A program made the position numbers and the translations under genes. From NCBI RefSeq assembly GCF_022024035.1, contig NZ_CP091787.1, positions 558,001 through 622,000 of the forward strand: 64,000 nucleotides of DNA. Direction: 5' to 3'. Below, one piece after another: positions 27,152-37,010 of the stretch (positions are counted from its first letter, which is position 1; every line of letters begins with the position of its first letter). The notes under the pieces are model-generated. The model was not told where the DNA came from, did not search any database, and saw nothing but the letters and a program-made list of their open reading frames with translations. This DNA is from Prevotella sp. E13-17. GTDB lineage: Bacteria > Bacteroidota > Bacteroidia > Bacteroidales > Bacteroidaceae.

Positions 27152-29614
27152 ATGAATAAGATATTTCAATTTTCGATGGGAGCTCTGATGGCAGGTGCCT
27201 TGTTGAATGCCTGCTCGCCCGACAGTTTCGATGGCGCTGATCCCAATGGTATCCCCTCGGTGGAAAATGTTGATTTCAATATCAGCGTGGACCAGGAGAC
27301 CAACCAGATGATTGCTACCTATACGCCACAGCCCGGCACATACCCTGTGTGGATTGTCAATGGCAATAGCTATTCTACCCTGCAGGAGGTGGGCTACCAG
27401 AATCCTGAGGCAGGCACTTATACCATCGACTTGAAACTGGGTAATCGCAATGGATTCAGTCATGGCGTGGTCAGCAAGTCGTTTACCTTCAATGAGACAA
27501 AGATTGACTACACAGCCGACTTCCGTCGTCTTTGTGACAAGGAGTGGCGTATAGCCAACAAGGAAGTGGGGCACCTTGGTTGTGGTCCTGCAGGAACAGC
27601 TGCCACCGATTGGTGGAGTGCTGCTCCTAACGATAAAAAGGATTTTGGCATTTATGACGACCGCATCACCTTCACCACGACCAATCGTAAAGGCGGTGGC
27701 TATACCTATAATCCTGGTGCCGACGGAAAGACCTTCGTCAATAAGGGCGTAACGAAGTGGAATACGCAAAATGACGCTGATGATGTTGACGTGACGATCG
27801 GTAGTCAGACCTCGACCTGGAGTTTCGAGGTTTACGACTGGGAGGATGCTGCCGGTAATGTGACCAAGCAAACTTATATTCAGTTTGCTGCCAACACCAT
27901 GTTCCCTTATATATCGAGCGATGCTCAGTATGAGAATCCTATGTTCCGCATCGAGTCGCTGACAGCAAGCAAACTGGTGTTGGTCTATGAAACGCCAGAC
28001 CGCACCATCGCATGGCGTTTCGTGCTGACAAGTGCAGCCGATGAGCGACTGGTTGAAGAGCAGGGCTTTGATGCCAGCAGCGACTTCAACCTGTGGAAGG
28101 GCGTTACTCCCACTGCAAGTTTCTACTTCAACCCAGGATGGGTAACTGATCTTACTGAAGAGATGAAAGCTACCTATGTAGAAGGAGCCAATGACTACAC
28201 GATCACCGTGCCTGAGGCATGTAGTGACAGATGGCAGGCTCAGTTCCAACTGCACTCTGATGTAAACATCACTGCAGACAAGAACTATGACTTCTCTGTC
28301 ATTCTGAATGCCGATAAAGATGTTGACGGCGTGACAGTAAAGGTGACCGATGAGGCTGATGGCGAAACAATTATCGATGTTGCCGACGTGAGCCTGAAGG
28401 CCGGACAGGATGTCGTCTTCTGGAAGAGTGACCTCAAGGGTAAAACCCTCAATCAGGTGAAAGTGGTGTTTGACTTCGGTTATGCGCCCAAGGAAACCAA
28501 GATCAATATCAACAGCATTGTGCTGAAAGACCATGCCAACGACGATGGTACCATCGTGAAAGGTGGTGAAAGCGGTGACCAGCCCGTGATGGACTGGGAT
28601 CCAGCAGCTGCATCTAACCTTTGGGCTGCTGTTGAGGCTGGCACTGCTTTCAAGAGCACTTCCACCTTCTTCGCTAACGAAGGTTGGAGTGCTTTGGAAA
28701 CTCAGCCGGAAATTATCCATAAAGATGGTGCATGGGAATTTGTAGCACCTGCAGGCGTGGGACCAAATCAGTGGCAGGGACAAGTGAAAATCATGACCAC
28801 ACTCCCGGCATCAAAGGCCAAGAAGTACAACTTCTACTGTGTTGTAGAGTCAGACGTCGATATTAGCGGCGTAACCATCAAGTTGACACAGAGTGACGAA
28901 AGTGAAGACAAAAAGCACGACGACAACCACTTCTTCGATGGTCGTCATGATGTGAAGGCCGACGTGCCTCTGATATATAAAGCCGAAGCTGTAGAGCTGA
29001 AGAAGGATGATGCTCACGAGTTGACGCTTGTTTATGACTTTGGCGGCATTCAAGAGGGCGCTCATGTCAAAATCAGCAAAATCTTTCTTGAGGAGGCTGT
29101 CGTGATGGCCTACGATGATGCCAACAACCTGTGGAAGAGCGTTGATGATGGGACTAACTTTAAAGGCACTTCAACATACTTTGCTGATGCAGGTTGGAGT
29201 ATGGTGGAGACGCAGCCGGAAATCAAACATGATGGTAGCAAGTGGAGCCTGACTGTTCCTGAAGGTGTCGGTTCAAATCAGTGGCAGGCACAGGTGAAAA
29301 TCTTGACGACACTGAGTGCCAAGCAGAATGACCCCTATAATTTCCAGTGCACCATTACTGCCGATAGCGATATCAATGACGCTACCATCAAGCTGACACA
29401 GAGTGACGAGAGCGAAGAAGTGAAGCACGATGACAACAAATACTTCGATGGTCGCCATAACCTGAAAGCAGATGAGCCTTTTGTTTACAAGGCTACTGGT
29501 GTCACACTGCCAAAGGGTGATGCACATGAGTTCACTTTGGTATTTGATTTTGCTGGCGCCCCTGCAGGAACCAATATCACAATCAGTGATATCATTTTTG
29601 AAAAAGCACAATAA
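27152..29614 (+). CDS. Surface glycan-binding lipoprotein with three repeated CBM-like modules
   Basis: 820 residues; lipoprotein signal to C21 (LLNAC). The N-terminal half (25-300) has a PKD/Ig-like start and a beta-rich domain (GGGYTYNPGADGKTF, ADDVDVTIG). Then three similar beta-sandwich modules of about 160 residues begin near 310, 486 and 656, each starting NLWK/NLWA and continuing with TFFANEGW-like and NQWQGQVKI-like strands, resembling CBM4-type modules. Modules 2 and 3 are strongly alike (TIKLTQSDESE, HDDN, FDGRH). As fourth gene in a SusCD-GH16-GH3 locus it most likely holds beta-glucan on the surface. Confidence 0.82.
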   Translation: MNKIFQFSMGALMAGALLNACSPDSFDGADPNGIPSVENVDFNISVDQETNQMIATYTPQPGTYPVWIVNGNSYSTLQEVGYQNPEAGTYTIDLKLGNRNGFSHGVVSKSFTFNETKIDYTADFRRLCDKEWRIANKEVGHLGCGPAGTAATDWWSAAPNDKKDFGIYDDRITFTTTNRKGGGYTYNPGADGKTFVNKGVTKWNTQNDADDVDVTIGSQTSTWSFEVYDWEDAAGNVTKQTYIQFAANTMFPYISSDAQYENPMFRIESLTASKLVLVYETPDRTIAWRFVLTSAADERLVEEQGFDASSDFNLWKGVTPTASFYFNPGWVTDLTEEMKATYVEGANDYTITVPEACSDRWQAQFQLHSDVNITADKNYDFSVILNADKDVDGVTVKVTDEADGETIIDVADVSLKAGQDVVFWKSDLKGKTLNQVKVVFDFGYAPKETKININSIVLKDHANDDGTIVKGGESGDQPVMDWDPAAASNLWAAVEAGTAFKSTSTFFANEGWSALETQPEIIHKDGAWEFVAPAGVGPNQWQGQVKIMTTLPASKAKKYNFYCVVESDVDISGVTIKLTQSDESEDKKHDDNHFFDGRHDVKADVPLIYKAEAVELKKDDAHELTLVYDFGGIQEGAHVKISKIFLEEAVVMAYDDANNLWKSVDDGTNFKGTSTYFADAGWSMVETQPEIKHDGSKWSLTVPEGVGSNQWQAQVKILTTLSAKQNDPYNFQCTITADSDINDATIKLTQSDESEEVKHDDNKYFDGRHNLKADEPFVYKATGVTLPKGDAHEFTLVFDFAGAPAGTNITISDIIFEKAQ

Positions 29615-29633
29615 AGGATAATAAAAGCAAATA

Positions 29634-30728
29634 ATGAAACGTTACATGTTTAGTACTCTATTACTTTCACTCACCGTAGCCCTTCTGGGCTGCGGTGGTG
29701 ACGGTGATGACTCGGAGCCCTCAGGGCCAGTGATTACCACTTCGTTAGAAACTATCAGTGTGCCAGCTGATGGTGGTACCTATTCAGTAGATGTCAGAAC
29801 GACAGGCAAAGAGTGGGGACTCTATGCAGAAGGCGATTTTATAAAGGCCACGGCACAGTATTCATCAAATCAAGCGGTTGTCACTGTTGACGAGAATCCA
29901 AGCACATCGGAGCGCTCAGGTAACGTCGTGATCATGTCGGGCTCGTCCCGCAAGAAAATCAAGATTACGCAGGCTGCAGCAGAAACTGCCGCCTACAATG
30001 CGCCAGAAGGTTATGCGCTGGTATGGCAGGATGAGTTTGACGCAGGAACGGAACTGGATGCCAATAACTGGACACACGAGGTGAAAGGCGCCGGATGGGT
30101 CAACAATGAACTGCAGAACTACGTGAACCACAAGACGCCAGAGGGGCAGTTGGTGACACAGGTGAAGAGTGGAACACTGCGTATCACGGCTTTGAAGGAA
30201 AATGGAAAGGTTTATTCTGGGCGTGTATATGCCAAAGTAAAACAAGGATGGACTTATGGCTATATTGAGGCCAGCATCAAGTTGCCAAAGGGCAAAGGCA
30301 CATGGCCAGCTTTCTGGATGATGCCTGTGAACTTTAATTCGTGGCCCGCAGATGGCGAAATAGATATCATGGAAGAGGTGGGCTACCATCCCAACTATGT
30401 GTCTTCGAGTCTGCACGCTAATGCGCACGTTCACTCTAATAATACACAGGTGACCCATGAGATGAAGTGTGACGGTGCTGAAGACGATTTTCACACTTAT
30501 GCCATTCTTTGGACACCAACCAATATCACGACCTATGTGGATGGAAAGGTCCAACTGAGCTATGACAACCGAGGCCTGGGGCGTGACGACTGGCCCTACG
30601 ATGCTCCCTTCTACATCATCCTGAACCTCGCTTGGGGTGGAAGCTGGGGTGGTGCCCAGGGCATTGACGAGAGTGCGCTGCCTGCCACCATGGAGGTAGA
30701 TTATGTGCGTGTGTTTCAAAAGAAATGA
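29634..30728 (+). CDS. GH16 endo-beta-glucanase lipoprotein with BACON-like domain
   Basis: 364 residues; lipoprotein signal with C20 (LLGC). A BACON-like domain (about 35-115: SLETISVPADGGTYSVDV, KKIKITQA) precedes the GH16 catalytic domain (about 125-362). The catalytic motif EIDIME gives nucleophile E242, helper D244 and acid/base E247, the pattern without a beta-bulge difference typical of laminarinase and lichenase groups (ExDxxE). WQDEFDAGTELD at the start and MEVDYVRVFQK at the end fit. It would cut beta-1,3 or mixed beta-1,3/1,4-glucan at the cell surface. Confidence 0.93.
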   Translation: MKRYMFSTLLLSLTVALLGCGGDGDDSEPSGPVITTSLETISVPADGGTYSVDVRTTGKEWGLYAEGDFIKATAQYSSNQAVVTVDENPSTSERSGNVVIMSGSSRKKIKITQAAAETAAYNAPEGYALVWQDEFDAGTELDANNWTHEVKGAGWVNNELQNYVNHKTPEGQLVTQVKSGTLRITALKENGKVYSGRVYAKVKQGWTYGYIEASIKLPKGKGTWPAFWMMPVNFNSWPADGEIDIMEEVGYHPNYVSSSLHANAHVHSNNTQVTHEMKCDGAEDDFHTYAILWTPTNITTYVDGKVQLSYDNRGLGRDDWPYDAPFYIILNLAWGGSWGGAQGIDESALPATMEVDYVRVFQKK

Positions 30729-30792
30729 AACACACGCGACGATGTCTCCTCATGCTTCATTTTGACAAATTAACATACTCTATATAAATATA

Positions 30793-33018
30793 ATGAAACA
30801 GATTATAATATCCGCCATGCTGCTTTGTGTCACGATAGATACACAAGCACAGACGTTGCCTGTGTATCTGGATGACAGTAAACCTATGGAACAGCGCATA
30901 GAGGATGCGCTGAGTAGGATGACACTCGACGAGAAAATAGCCGTGATTCATGCCCAGTCTAAATTCTCGGCAGCTGGCGTAAAACGTTTGGGATTCCCTG
31001 ACCTGTGGACCACCGATGGCCCTCATGGGGTGCGTCCAGACGTGTTGTGGGACGAGTGGGAACAGGCTGGACAGACAAACGACTCGTGTGTGGCTTTTCC
31101 TGCACTGACTTGTCTGGCTGCTTCGTGGAACCCTCAGATGGCCCGACTCTATGGCGAGAGTTTGGGCGAAGAGGCTCTTTATCGTGGAAAACATGTATTG
31201 CTTGGTCCAGGTGTAAACATCAATCGTACGCCTCTCAATGGCCGTAATTTTGAATATATGGGCGAGGACCCTTTCTTGGCGTCACGGATGGTGGCTCCAT
31301 ACATACAGGGTGTCCAGTCAAAAGGGGTGGCATCGTGTGTGAAACATTATGCGCTGAACAATGACGAGGAGAATCGCTTCAATGTGAATGTGGTGGTGAG
31401 CGACCGTGCTCTGCACGAGATCTATCTGCCAGCCTTCAAAGCCGCAGTCCAGCAGGGTGGCGCTTGGGCCATCATGGGGGCTTATAACCTGTATAAGAAT
31501 GAGCACTGCTGCCATAATGCCACGTTGCTGAACAAGATACTGAAGCACGACTGGCAGTTTGACGGGGTAGTGGTGTCTGACTGGGGTGGCGTGCATGACA
31601 CGGAACAGGCCGTAAGGAACGGTCTTGATATGGAGTTTGGTTCGTGGACCAATGGTCTGACGGAAGGTGCCTCTAATGCTTATGATAGCTATTATTTGGC
31701 ATTGCCATACAAGAAACTGATTCAGCAGGGTAAGTTCTCTATGAAGGAACTCGACGAAAAGGTGCGCCGCGTGTTGCGCCTGTATTATCGCACCACGATG
31801 CAGAAAAATAAGCCCGTCGGCTTCCTTTGTTCTGAGAGTCACTATGATGCAGCACTCAGAATAGCAGAGGAGGGTATTGTGCTTTTGAAGAATGATCATG
31901 GTCTCTTGCCATTGAAACAGGGCAAACGAATCTTGGTGGTTGGCGAAAATGCTATTAAGATGATGACCGTGGGCGGTGGCTCTTCATCGTTGAAGGTGCA
32001 AAAAGAGATACTGCCTCTTGATGCCTTCAAGGCACAATCGGCAACAGACAATTCTCAACTTTCAATAGACTATGCCCGTGGCTATGTTGGCGACACCGTG
32101 CAGAGCTACAATGGCGTGACGGTAGGCCGCAGCCTTTACGATATGCGCACACCGGCAGCGCTAATTGCTGAGGCTGTGGAGAAGGCCAAGAAGGCTGATT
32201 ATGTGGTCTTCTTCGGCGGACTGAATAAGAGCGATTATCAGGATAGCGAGGGCCATGACCGTAAGGACTATGCGTTGCCCTATGGGCAAAACGAGGTCAT
32301 TGAGGCTATACTGAAGGTGAATCCACGTCTGGTGTATGTCAACATCTCGGGTAATGCTGTCGAGATGCCTTGGGCCGACAGGGTTCCCGCCATCGTTCAA
32401 GGATGGTTTATTGGCTCTGAGAGTGGCGAAGCTCTGGTCAATGTGTTGCTGGGCAAGGCAAACCCCAGCGGTAAGTTGCCATTCTCGTGGTACAAGCACT
32501 TGGCAGACTGTGGGGCACATGCTTTAGGTACTTATCCTGGCACATGGCGCAATGGTGAACAGATCATTGATGAGGAGTATAGAGAGGATATATTTGTGGG
32601 CTACCGCTGGTTGGAGAAGCAGAACATCAAACCGCTCTTCGCCTTTGGTCACGGACTGAGCTATACGAAGTTTGCAATGAGTTGTCAGTCGTGGACAGAC
32701 ATGGGCAACGGAACGTATCAGTTTAGTGTCAAGGTGAAGAATACTGGTAAGTGTGCAGGCGCAGAGGTCATCCAACTATATATATCTGATAAGGAATGCT
32801 CGGTGGAACGTCCTAAGAAGGAACTGAAAGCTTTTGAAAAAGTGTTCTTGCAGCCAGGCGAAAGCAAGGTGGTGACACTGACTATTGGTCGTGAGTCTTT
32901 GAGCTTCTATGACGAAGCTGCTCGTGAATGGCGTGCAGAAGCAGGCACCTTTGAGGCTTTGATAGGCAATTCCTCAGACAATATATCTGATAAAATTACG
33001 TTTAAACTGAAAGAATGA
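30793..33018 (+). CDS. GH3 beta-glucosidase, first of a pair
   Basis: 741 residues with a signal peptide (to about AQA, residue 19). The N-terminal barrel carries WTTDGPHGVRPDV and the nucleophile D263 in VVVSDWGG. The GH3-C sandwich (KRILVVGENA) follows, then a C-terminal fibronectin-like domain (TGKCAGAEVIQLYIS, RPKKELKAFEKV). It is likely periplasmic and removes glucose from imported oligosaccharides. Its stop overlaps the next start by 4 bases (ATGA). Confidence 0.93.
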   Translation: MKQIIISAMLLCVTIDTQAQTLPVYLDDSKPMEQRIEDALSRMTLDEKIAVIHAQSKFSAAGVKRLGFPDLWTTDGPHGVRPDVLWDEWEQAGQTNDSCVAFPALTCLAASWNPQMARLYGESLGEEALYRGKHVLLGPGVNINRTPLNGRNFEYMGEDPFLASRMVAPYIQGVQSKGVASCVKHYALNNDEENRFNVNVVVSDRALHEIYLPAFKAAVQQGGAWAIMGAYNLYKNEHCCHNATLLNKILKHDWQFDGVVVSDWGGVHDTEQAVRNGLDMEFGSWTNGLTEGASNAYDSYYLALPYKKLIQQGKFSMKELDEKVRRVLRLYYRTTMQKNKPVGFLCSESHYDAALRIAEEGIVLLKNDHGLLPLKQGKRILVVGENAIKMMTVGGGSSSLKVQKEILPLDAFKAQSATDNSQLSIDYARGYVGDTVQSYNGVTVGRSLYDMRTPAALIAEAVEKAKKADYVVFFGGLNKSDYQDSEGHDRKDYALPYGQNEVIEAILKVNPRLVYVNISGNAVEMPWADRVPAIVQGWFIGSESGEALVNVLLGKANPSGKLPFSWYKHLADCGAHALGTYPGTWRNGEQIIDEEYREDIFVGYRWLEKQNIKPLFAFGHGLSYTKFAMSCQSWTDMGNGTYQFSVKVKNTGKCAGAEVIQLYISDKECSVERPKKELKAFEKVFLQPGESKVVTLTIGRESLSFYDEAAREWRAEAGTFEALIGNSSDNISDKITFKLKE

Positions 33019-35288
33019 ACGTATATATGCGAATAACACTTTTGACGATAATGCTGAGCGCAATGTGTCTGAACATGCAGGCACAGACGGGTGACATGAA
33101 TGTCTTTGTCAGTCAGCTGATGAGCAGAATGACACTGGAAGAAAAGCTGGGACAGTTGAACCTGGCACCAGCCAGTGACGAGATTGTGACGGGTGGCGCC
33201 GTGAACACAGAAGTAGGGCAGCGTATTGCCAACGGACAACTGGGTGGGGTGTTCAACCTAAAAGGTGTCAGCAAGATCAAGGCCCTGCAAGATATTGCCG
33301 TGAAGAAATCGCGCTTAGGCATTCCCCTCATCGTGGGGATGGACGTAATCCATGGCTATGAGACCATCTTTCCAATTCCACTGGCATTGGCATGCTCGTG
33401 GGATCTGGAAGCGATTGAGGAGATGGCACGCATCTCTGCACGTGAGGCTTCGGCTGATGGCATCAACTGGGTCTATTCGCCCATGGTGGACATCTGTGTA
33501 GATGCCCGTTGGGGGCGCATGGCAGAGGGTGCTGGCGAGGATCCCTTCTTAGGCGCTGAGGTGGCCAAAGTTTATGTGCGCGGCTATCAGGGCGATAGCT
33601 ACACACCAGACCGCGTGATGGCGTGCGTGAAGCACTATGCACTCTATGGCGCTGCTGAGGCTGGACGCGATTATAACACCGTAGATATGAGCCGACTGCG
33701 CATGTACAACCAGTATTTTCCTCCCTATAAGGCTGCTGCTGAGGCTGGGGCAGGCTCGTATATGTCGAGCTTCAACATTGTCGATGGACAGCATGCCACA
33801 GCCAACCGTTGGCTGTTGACCGACGTGCTGCGCAACCAGTGGAAGTTCGATGGCTTTGTGGTGACAGACTATGGTTCTATTGGCGAGATGACTACCTGGG
33901 GCTTTGGCAACCTGAAGAGCAACTCGGCCAAGGCGCTGAAGGCCGGTACCGACATGGATATGTGTTCGAACGGATTCATCAACACACTGGCTGCCTCGCT
34001 GCAAGATGGGGCGGTGACGATGGATGAGATAGACCAAGCCTGCCGTCGTGTGCTGGAAGCCAAGTGGAAACTGGGACTCTTTGACAATCCTTATCGTCAT
34101 CTGGATGCGAAGCGCAGAGCCAAAGATATCTTTACCAAAGAGCATCGTGCTGCAGCCAGAAAGATGGCAGCAGAGACTTTCGTGTTGTTGAAAAATCAGG
34201 ATGAACTGCTGCCTTTGACGATGGATAAGACCATCGCCCTGATAGGTCCACTGGCCAACGACCGTGCTAACATTGCTGGCACATGGTGTGTGGCTTATAC
34301 GCCAGAGCGCTATGCCACTGTCAAGGAGTCGTTGGAACAGCGTTTGCCCAAGGGCAGACTGCTCTATGCGCAAGGTTGCAACTTGACGCGCGATGAGGCT
34401 CTGCAGAAGGCCGCCGAGTTTGGCAAGACCATTCCTCGTGTCGATGCCGTTCGGGCTAAGGCCGAAGCACTTGCTGTCGCTCAGAAGGCAGATGTCATCG
34501 TCTGCGCCATGGGCGAGTGTGCCGATTTCTCTGGCGAATCATCGAGTCGTGCTACGTTGGAGATGCCCGATGAGCAGCGCGAGTTGCTGGCTGAACTGGT
34601 GAAGCTGGGCAAGCCCGTTGTGTTGCTCCACTTCTCGGGTCGTCCCACAGTGCTGACCTGGGAGCAGGAGCATGTGGATGCCATTATGAATGTGTGGTTT
34701 GCTGGTTCCGAGGCTGGCGATGCCATTGCCGATGTGCTGTTTGGCAAGGTGGCGCCCAGCGGACGACTGACGGTGACAATGCCACAGTCCATCGGTCAGG
34801 TGCCTCTTTACTATAACCACCTGAACACCGGTCGTCCGGTGCCTGAGGGGGCTAACGACTATCGTAAATATCAAAGTAACTATTTGGAACTGCGCAATGA
34901 TCCGCTCTATCCGTTTGGCTATGGACTGACCTATACCTCATTCAGCTACTCAGACCTGTCGCTCAGTAGTGCAGAGATGGCCTTTGATGGCAGCATAGAA
35001 GCCTGCGTGACGGTAACAAATACGGGAAAGCGCGATGGTGACGAAATCGTACAGTTGTATATCCACCAGCAGGCAGCCTCAGTGGCACGTCCTGTGAAAG
35101 AGTTGAAAGGTTTCCAGAGAATACAACTGAAAGCTGGTGAGAAGCGGAAGGTGACTTTCCGCATCGGTCGTGAACAACTGCAGTATTACGATGCAGAAGG
35201 CAACAGCGTGTTGGAACCAGGAGTCTTTGATGTGATGATAGGTTCCGACAGTCGTCGTGTGATGTCAGCGACACTTCGTGTAGATTAG
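33015..35288 (+). CDS. GH3 beta-glucosidase, BglX-like
   Basis: 757 residues; signal peptide to about residue 24 (NMQAQ). The sequence is BglX-like: MTLEEKLGQLNL, PLIVGMDVIHGYETIFPIPL, EDPFLGAEVAKVYVRGYQG, and nucleophile D285 in VVTDYGS. It has GH3-C (LPLTMDKTIALIGPLA) and fibronectin-like domains. It differs clearly from the preceding GH3, so the two probably have different linkage or chain-length preference. A second start at 33027 (MRITLL) is possible. Last gene of the glucan locus. Confidence 0.93.
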   Translation: MNVYMRITLLTIMLSAMCLNMQAQTGDMNVFVSQLMSRMTLEEKLGQLNLAPASDEIVTGGAVNTEVGQRIANGQLGGVFNLKGVSKIKALQDIAVKKSRLGIPLIVGMDVIHGYETIFPIPLALACSWDLEAIEEMARISAREASADGINWVYSPMVDICVDARWGRMAEGAGEDPFLGAEVAKVYVRGYQGDSYTPDRVMACVKHYALYGAAEAGRDYNTVDMSRLRMYNQYFPPYKAAAEAGAGSYMSSFNIVDGQHATANRWLLTDVLRNQWKFDGFVVTDYGSIGEMTTWGFGNLKSNSAKALKAGTDMDMCSNGFINTLAASLQDGAVTMDEIDQACRRVLEAKWKLGLFDNPYRHLDAKRRAKDIFTKEHRAAARKMAAETFVLLKNQDELLPLTMDKTIALIGPLANDRANIAGTWCVAYTPERYATVKESLEQRLPKGRLLYAQGCNLTRDEALQKAAEFGKTIPRVDAVRAKAEALAVAQKADVIVCAMGECADFSGESSSRATLEMPDEQRELLAELVKLGKPVVLLHFSGRPTVLTWEQEHVDAIMNVWFAGSEAGDAIADVLFGKVAPSGRLTVTMPQSIGQVPLYYNHLNTGRPVPEGANDYRKYQSNYLELRNDPLYPFGYGLTYTSFSYSDLSLSSAEMAFDGSIEACVTVTNTGKRDGDEIVQLYIHQQAASVARPVKELKGFQRIQLKAGEKRKVTFRIGREQLQYYDAEGNSVLEPGVFDVMIGSDSRRVMSATLRVD

Positions 35289-35291
35289 ACC

Positions 35292-35456
35292 TTATTCAGA
35301 TTGATTGTGAGTTCGCTCCGTTTCAGCAATGGCATCATTATAGCCTGTCAGTGCTGCAAACGGAGCGAATTGTGCAGCACGGTTCCACAGAGACATCTGC
35401 GGGTGTCGTTTAGACACATGATGTGGCAAATTTATAATGTCGTCGTATGTATCCAT
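35292..35456 (-). CDS. Small YolD-like protein paired with a Y-family polymerase
   Basis: 54 residues from the ATG at 35456 ([20 protein letters not shown]); a longer frame would need a GTG at 35483 lying in simple-sequence repeats. The blocks [13 protein letters not shown] and [14 protein letters not shown] are a strongly conserved motif set found in small proteins encoded next to UmuC/UvrX-type polymerases. Its function is unknown; the pairing suggests an accessory or regulatory part. It lies 100 bp after the polymerase stop. Confidence 0.8.
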   Translation of the reverse strand: MDTYDDIINLPHHVSKRHPQMSLWNRAAQFAPFAALTGYNDAIAETERTHNQSE

Positions 35457-35465
35457 AAAATAATA

Positions 35466-35556
35466 AAACCTCTCACTTCTCACCTCTCACTTTGCGACAA
35501 AGTCGCACCACCTCTCACCTCTCACTTCTCATCTCTCATCTTGCGACAAAGTCGCA
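35466..35556. repeat. 49-bp tandem repeat with TGCGACAAAGTCGCA hairpins
   Basis: The palindrome TGCGACAAAGTCGCA (6-bp stem, AAA loop) occurs at 35493-35507 and 35542-35556. Each copy is preceded by runs of CTCACTTCTCACCTCTCA. The second hairpin touches the polymerase stop codon (35557-35559). On the minus strand the unit is a hairpin followed by a purine-rich GTGAGAGGTGAGA stretch leading to the small gene's start. Confidence 0.88.
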
Positions 35557-36975
35557 CTACGCCTTGTGTCCGCCAATCTGTCTGTTGCGCTCTTTGGCGG
35601 TGGCCCCCTCTTTGAAGTTCAGACCGCGCAGGATAGCATTTTTCCCAAAGCGCTGTTTGATTCTTAGCTGCGCCTCCTGTAGCCTTCGTTCCTTCACCAG
35701 CTTGTCCTGTTCCTCCAGCTTTTGCTGCTCAAGTCGGACATAGTCCGTGAATAGATCCAGCTGTTGAACCGACTTTTGAGGTGGCTGGGCGGTCACTTCT
35801 GATGTCACATGATTGGTGGTCAGGTTCAGCCGTCGTATCAACAGAATAGGGTTCACACACCGGTCGAAGATGCTGGTCGCAGCCTCCATGATGAGGCGCG
35901 AAGAAGACGTGGGCTCACCGAACGAGTGAGAGCCATGCGCATGCTTTGGCACCAGCTTGCCATAGTAGTTGACGGTAATCTCACCCTGATACTGGTCGCG
36001 TATGTCTGGGCGGGTGAGACATTCCGTGTCGTAGCTCACGGTGAGCACCAACTGGTCGGTGACAAGACGCTTGCAGACCAAGTCCAAAGCCATGCCCTCT
36101 GCCATTTCCTGTACCACCACGCGTGCCTGTTCGGCGCTGTAGGGCGACTGCAACACCTGTCCGCTGCTGAAAGAGTTGCTCTCCGGTTTATAGGCTTTGA
36201 TAGCCTCCATGGTGCATGGCTCCCATCCCCACGCATGGTCTATCAGCAGTTCGGCATTGACACCAAAGAGCTTGTAGAGCAACTCTTCGCTGAGCACCGA
36301 TTGGCGGGCCAGCTGCCCCATGGTCTCGATGCCGTGCTTGGCCAGTTTCTCAGCGATACCATTGCCCACACGCCAGAATTTGGTGATGGGGCGGTAGTCC
36401 CACAGTTGGCGTCGGTAGGTCATCTCGTCGAGTTCGGCAATGCGCACACCATCTTTGTCGGCAGGCATCTTTTTGGCCACGATGTCCATGGCCACCTTGC
36501 AAAGGTATAGGTTGGTGCCGATGCCGGCAGTGGCAGTGATGCCTGTTTGCTTCAGCACATCGCGAATCATCGTCATGGCCAACTCATGGGCCGTCATCTT
36601 GTAGGATCCGAGATAGGCTGTGACGTCCATGAAGACTTCGTCGATAGAATAGACGTGGATGTCTTCTGGGGCAACATACTTCAGGTAGATGTCGTAGATC
36701 TTGGCGCTGACCTCGATATAGTGTGCCATTCGAGGCTTGGCAATGATAAAGTCAACACCCTTTGCCTTTTGGTAAACTTCAAAAAGACGTGCTCTGCCAC
36801 CAATGCCATAGGCCTTCAACGACGGTGTCACAGCCAGACAGATGGTCTTCTCCGTACGACTCTCGTCGGCCACTACGAGATGTGTGGTCAGAGGGTCGAG
36901 TCCCCTGTCCACACACTCTACCGAAGCGTAAAACGACTTCAGGTCAATGGCTATGTATGTTCGTTGTGCCGACAA
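35557..36975 (-). CDS. Y-family DNA polymerase (UmuC/UvrX-like)
   Basis: 472 residues; translesion synthesis. Catalytic residues sit in IAIDLKSFYASVE (first Asp) and VYSIDEVFMDVT (SIDE motif). The little-finger part (about 240-380) and a charged helical C-terminus (LEQQKLEEQDKLVKERR) follow. The closest match by pattern is the UvrX/YqjW type often carried on mobile elements, not DinB (no short N-terminal form, and the small partner gene is present). It is 35 bp downstream of the cyclophilin gene on the same strand. No LexA box is recognised. Confidence 0.88.
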   Translation of the reverse strand: MSAQRTYIAIDLKSFYASVECVDRGLDPLTTHLVVADESRTEKTICLAVTPSLKAYGIGGRARLFEVYQKAKGVDFIIAKPRMAHYIEVSAKIYDIYLKYVAPEDIHVYSIDEVFMDVTAYLGSYKMTAHELAMTMIRDVLKQTGITATAGIGTNLYLCKVAMDIVAKKMPADKDGVRIAELDEMTYRRQLWDYRPITKFWRVGNGIAEKLAKHGIETMGQLARQSVLSEELLYKLFGVNAELLIDHAWGWEPCTMEAIKAYKPESNSFSSGQVLQSPYSAEQARVVVQEMAEGMALDLVCKRLVTDQLVLTVSYDTECLTRPDIRDQYQGEITVNYYGKLVPKHAHGSHSFGEPTSSSRLIMEAATSIFDRCVNPILLIRRLNLTTNHVTSEVTAQPPQKSVQQLDLFTDYVRLEQQKLEEQDKLVKERRLQEAQLRIKQRFGKNAILRGLNFKEGATAKERNRQIGGHKA

Positions 36976-37010
36976 GACGGTTGATAGATGATGTTATGCC
37001 AAGGTGTTTC

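Noticed and set aside
27140..28783. Long antisense frame of 547 residues opposite the glycan-binding protein
   Set aside because: The sense protein has a signal, modules and context; the antisense frame is a by-product of its codon bias and has no family pattern.
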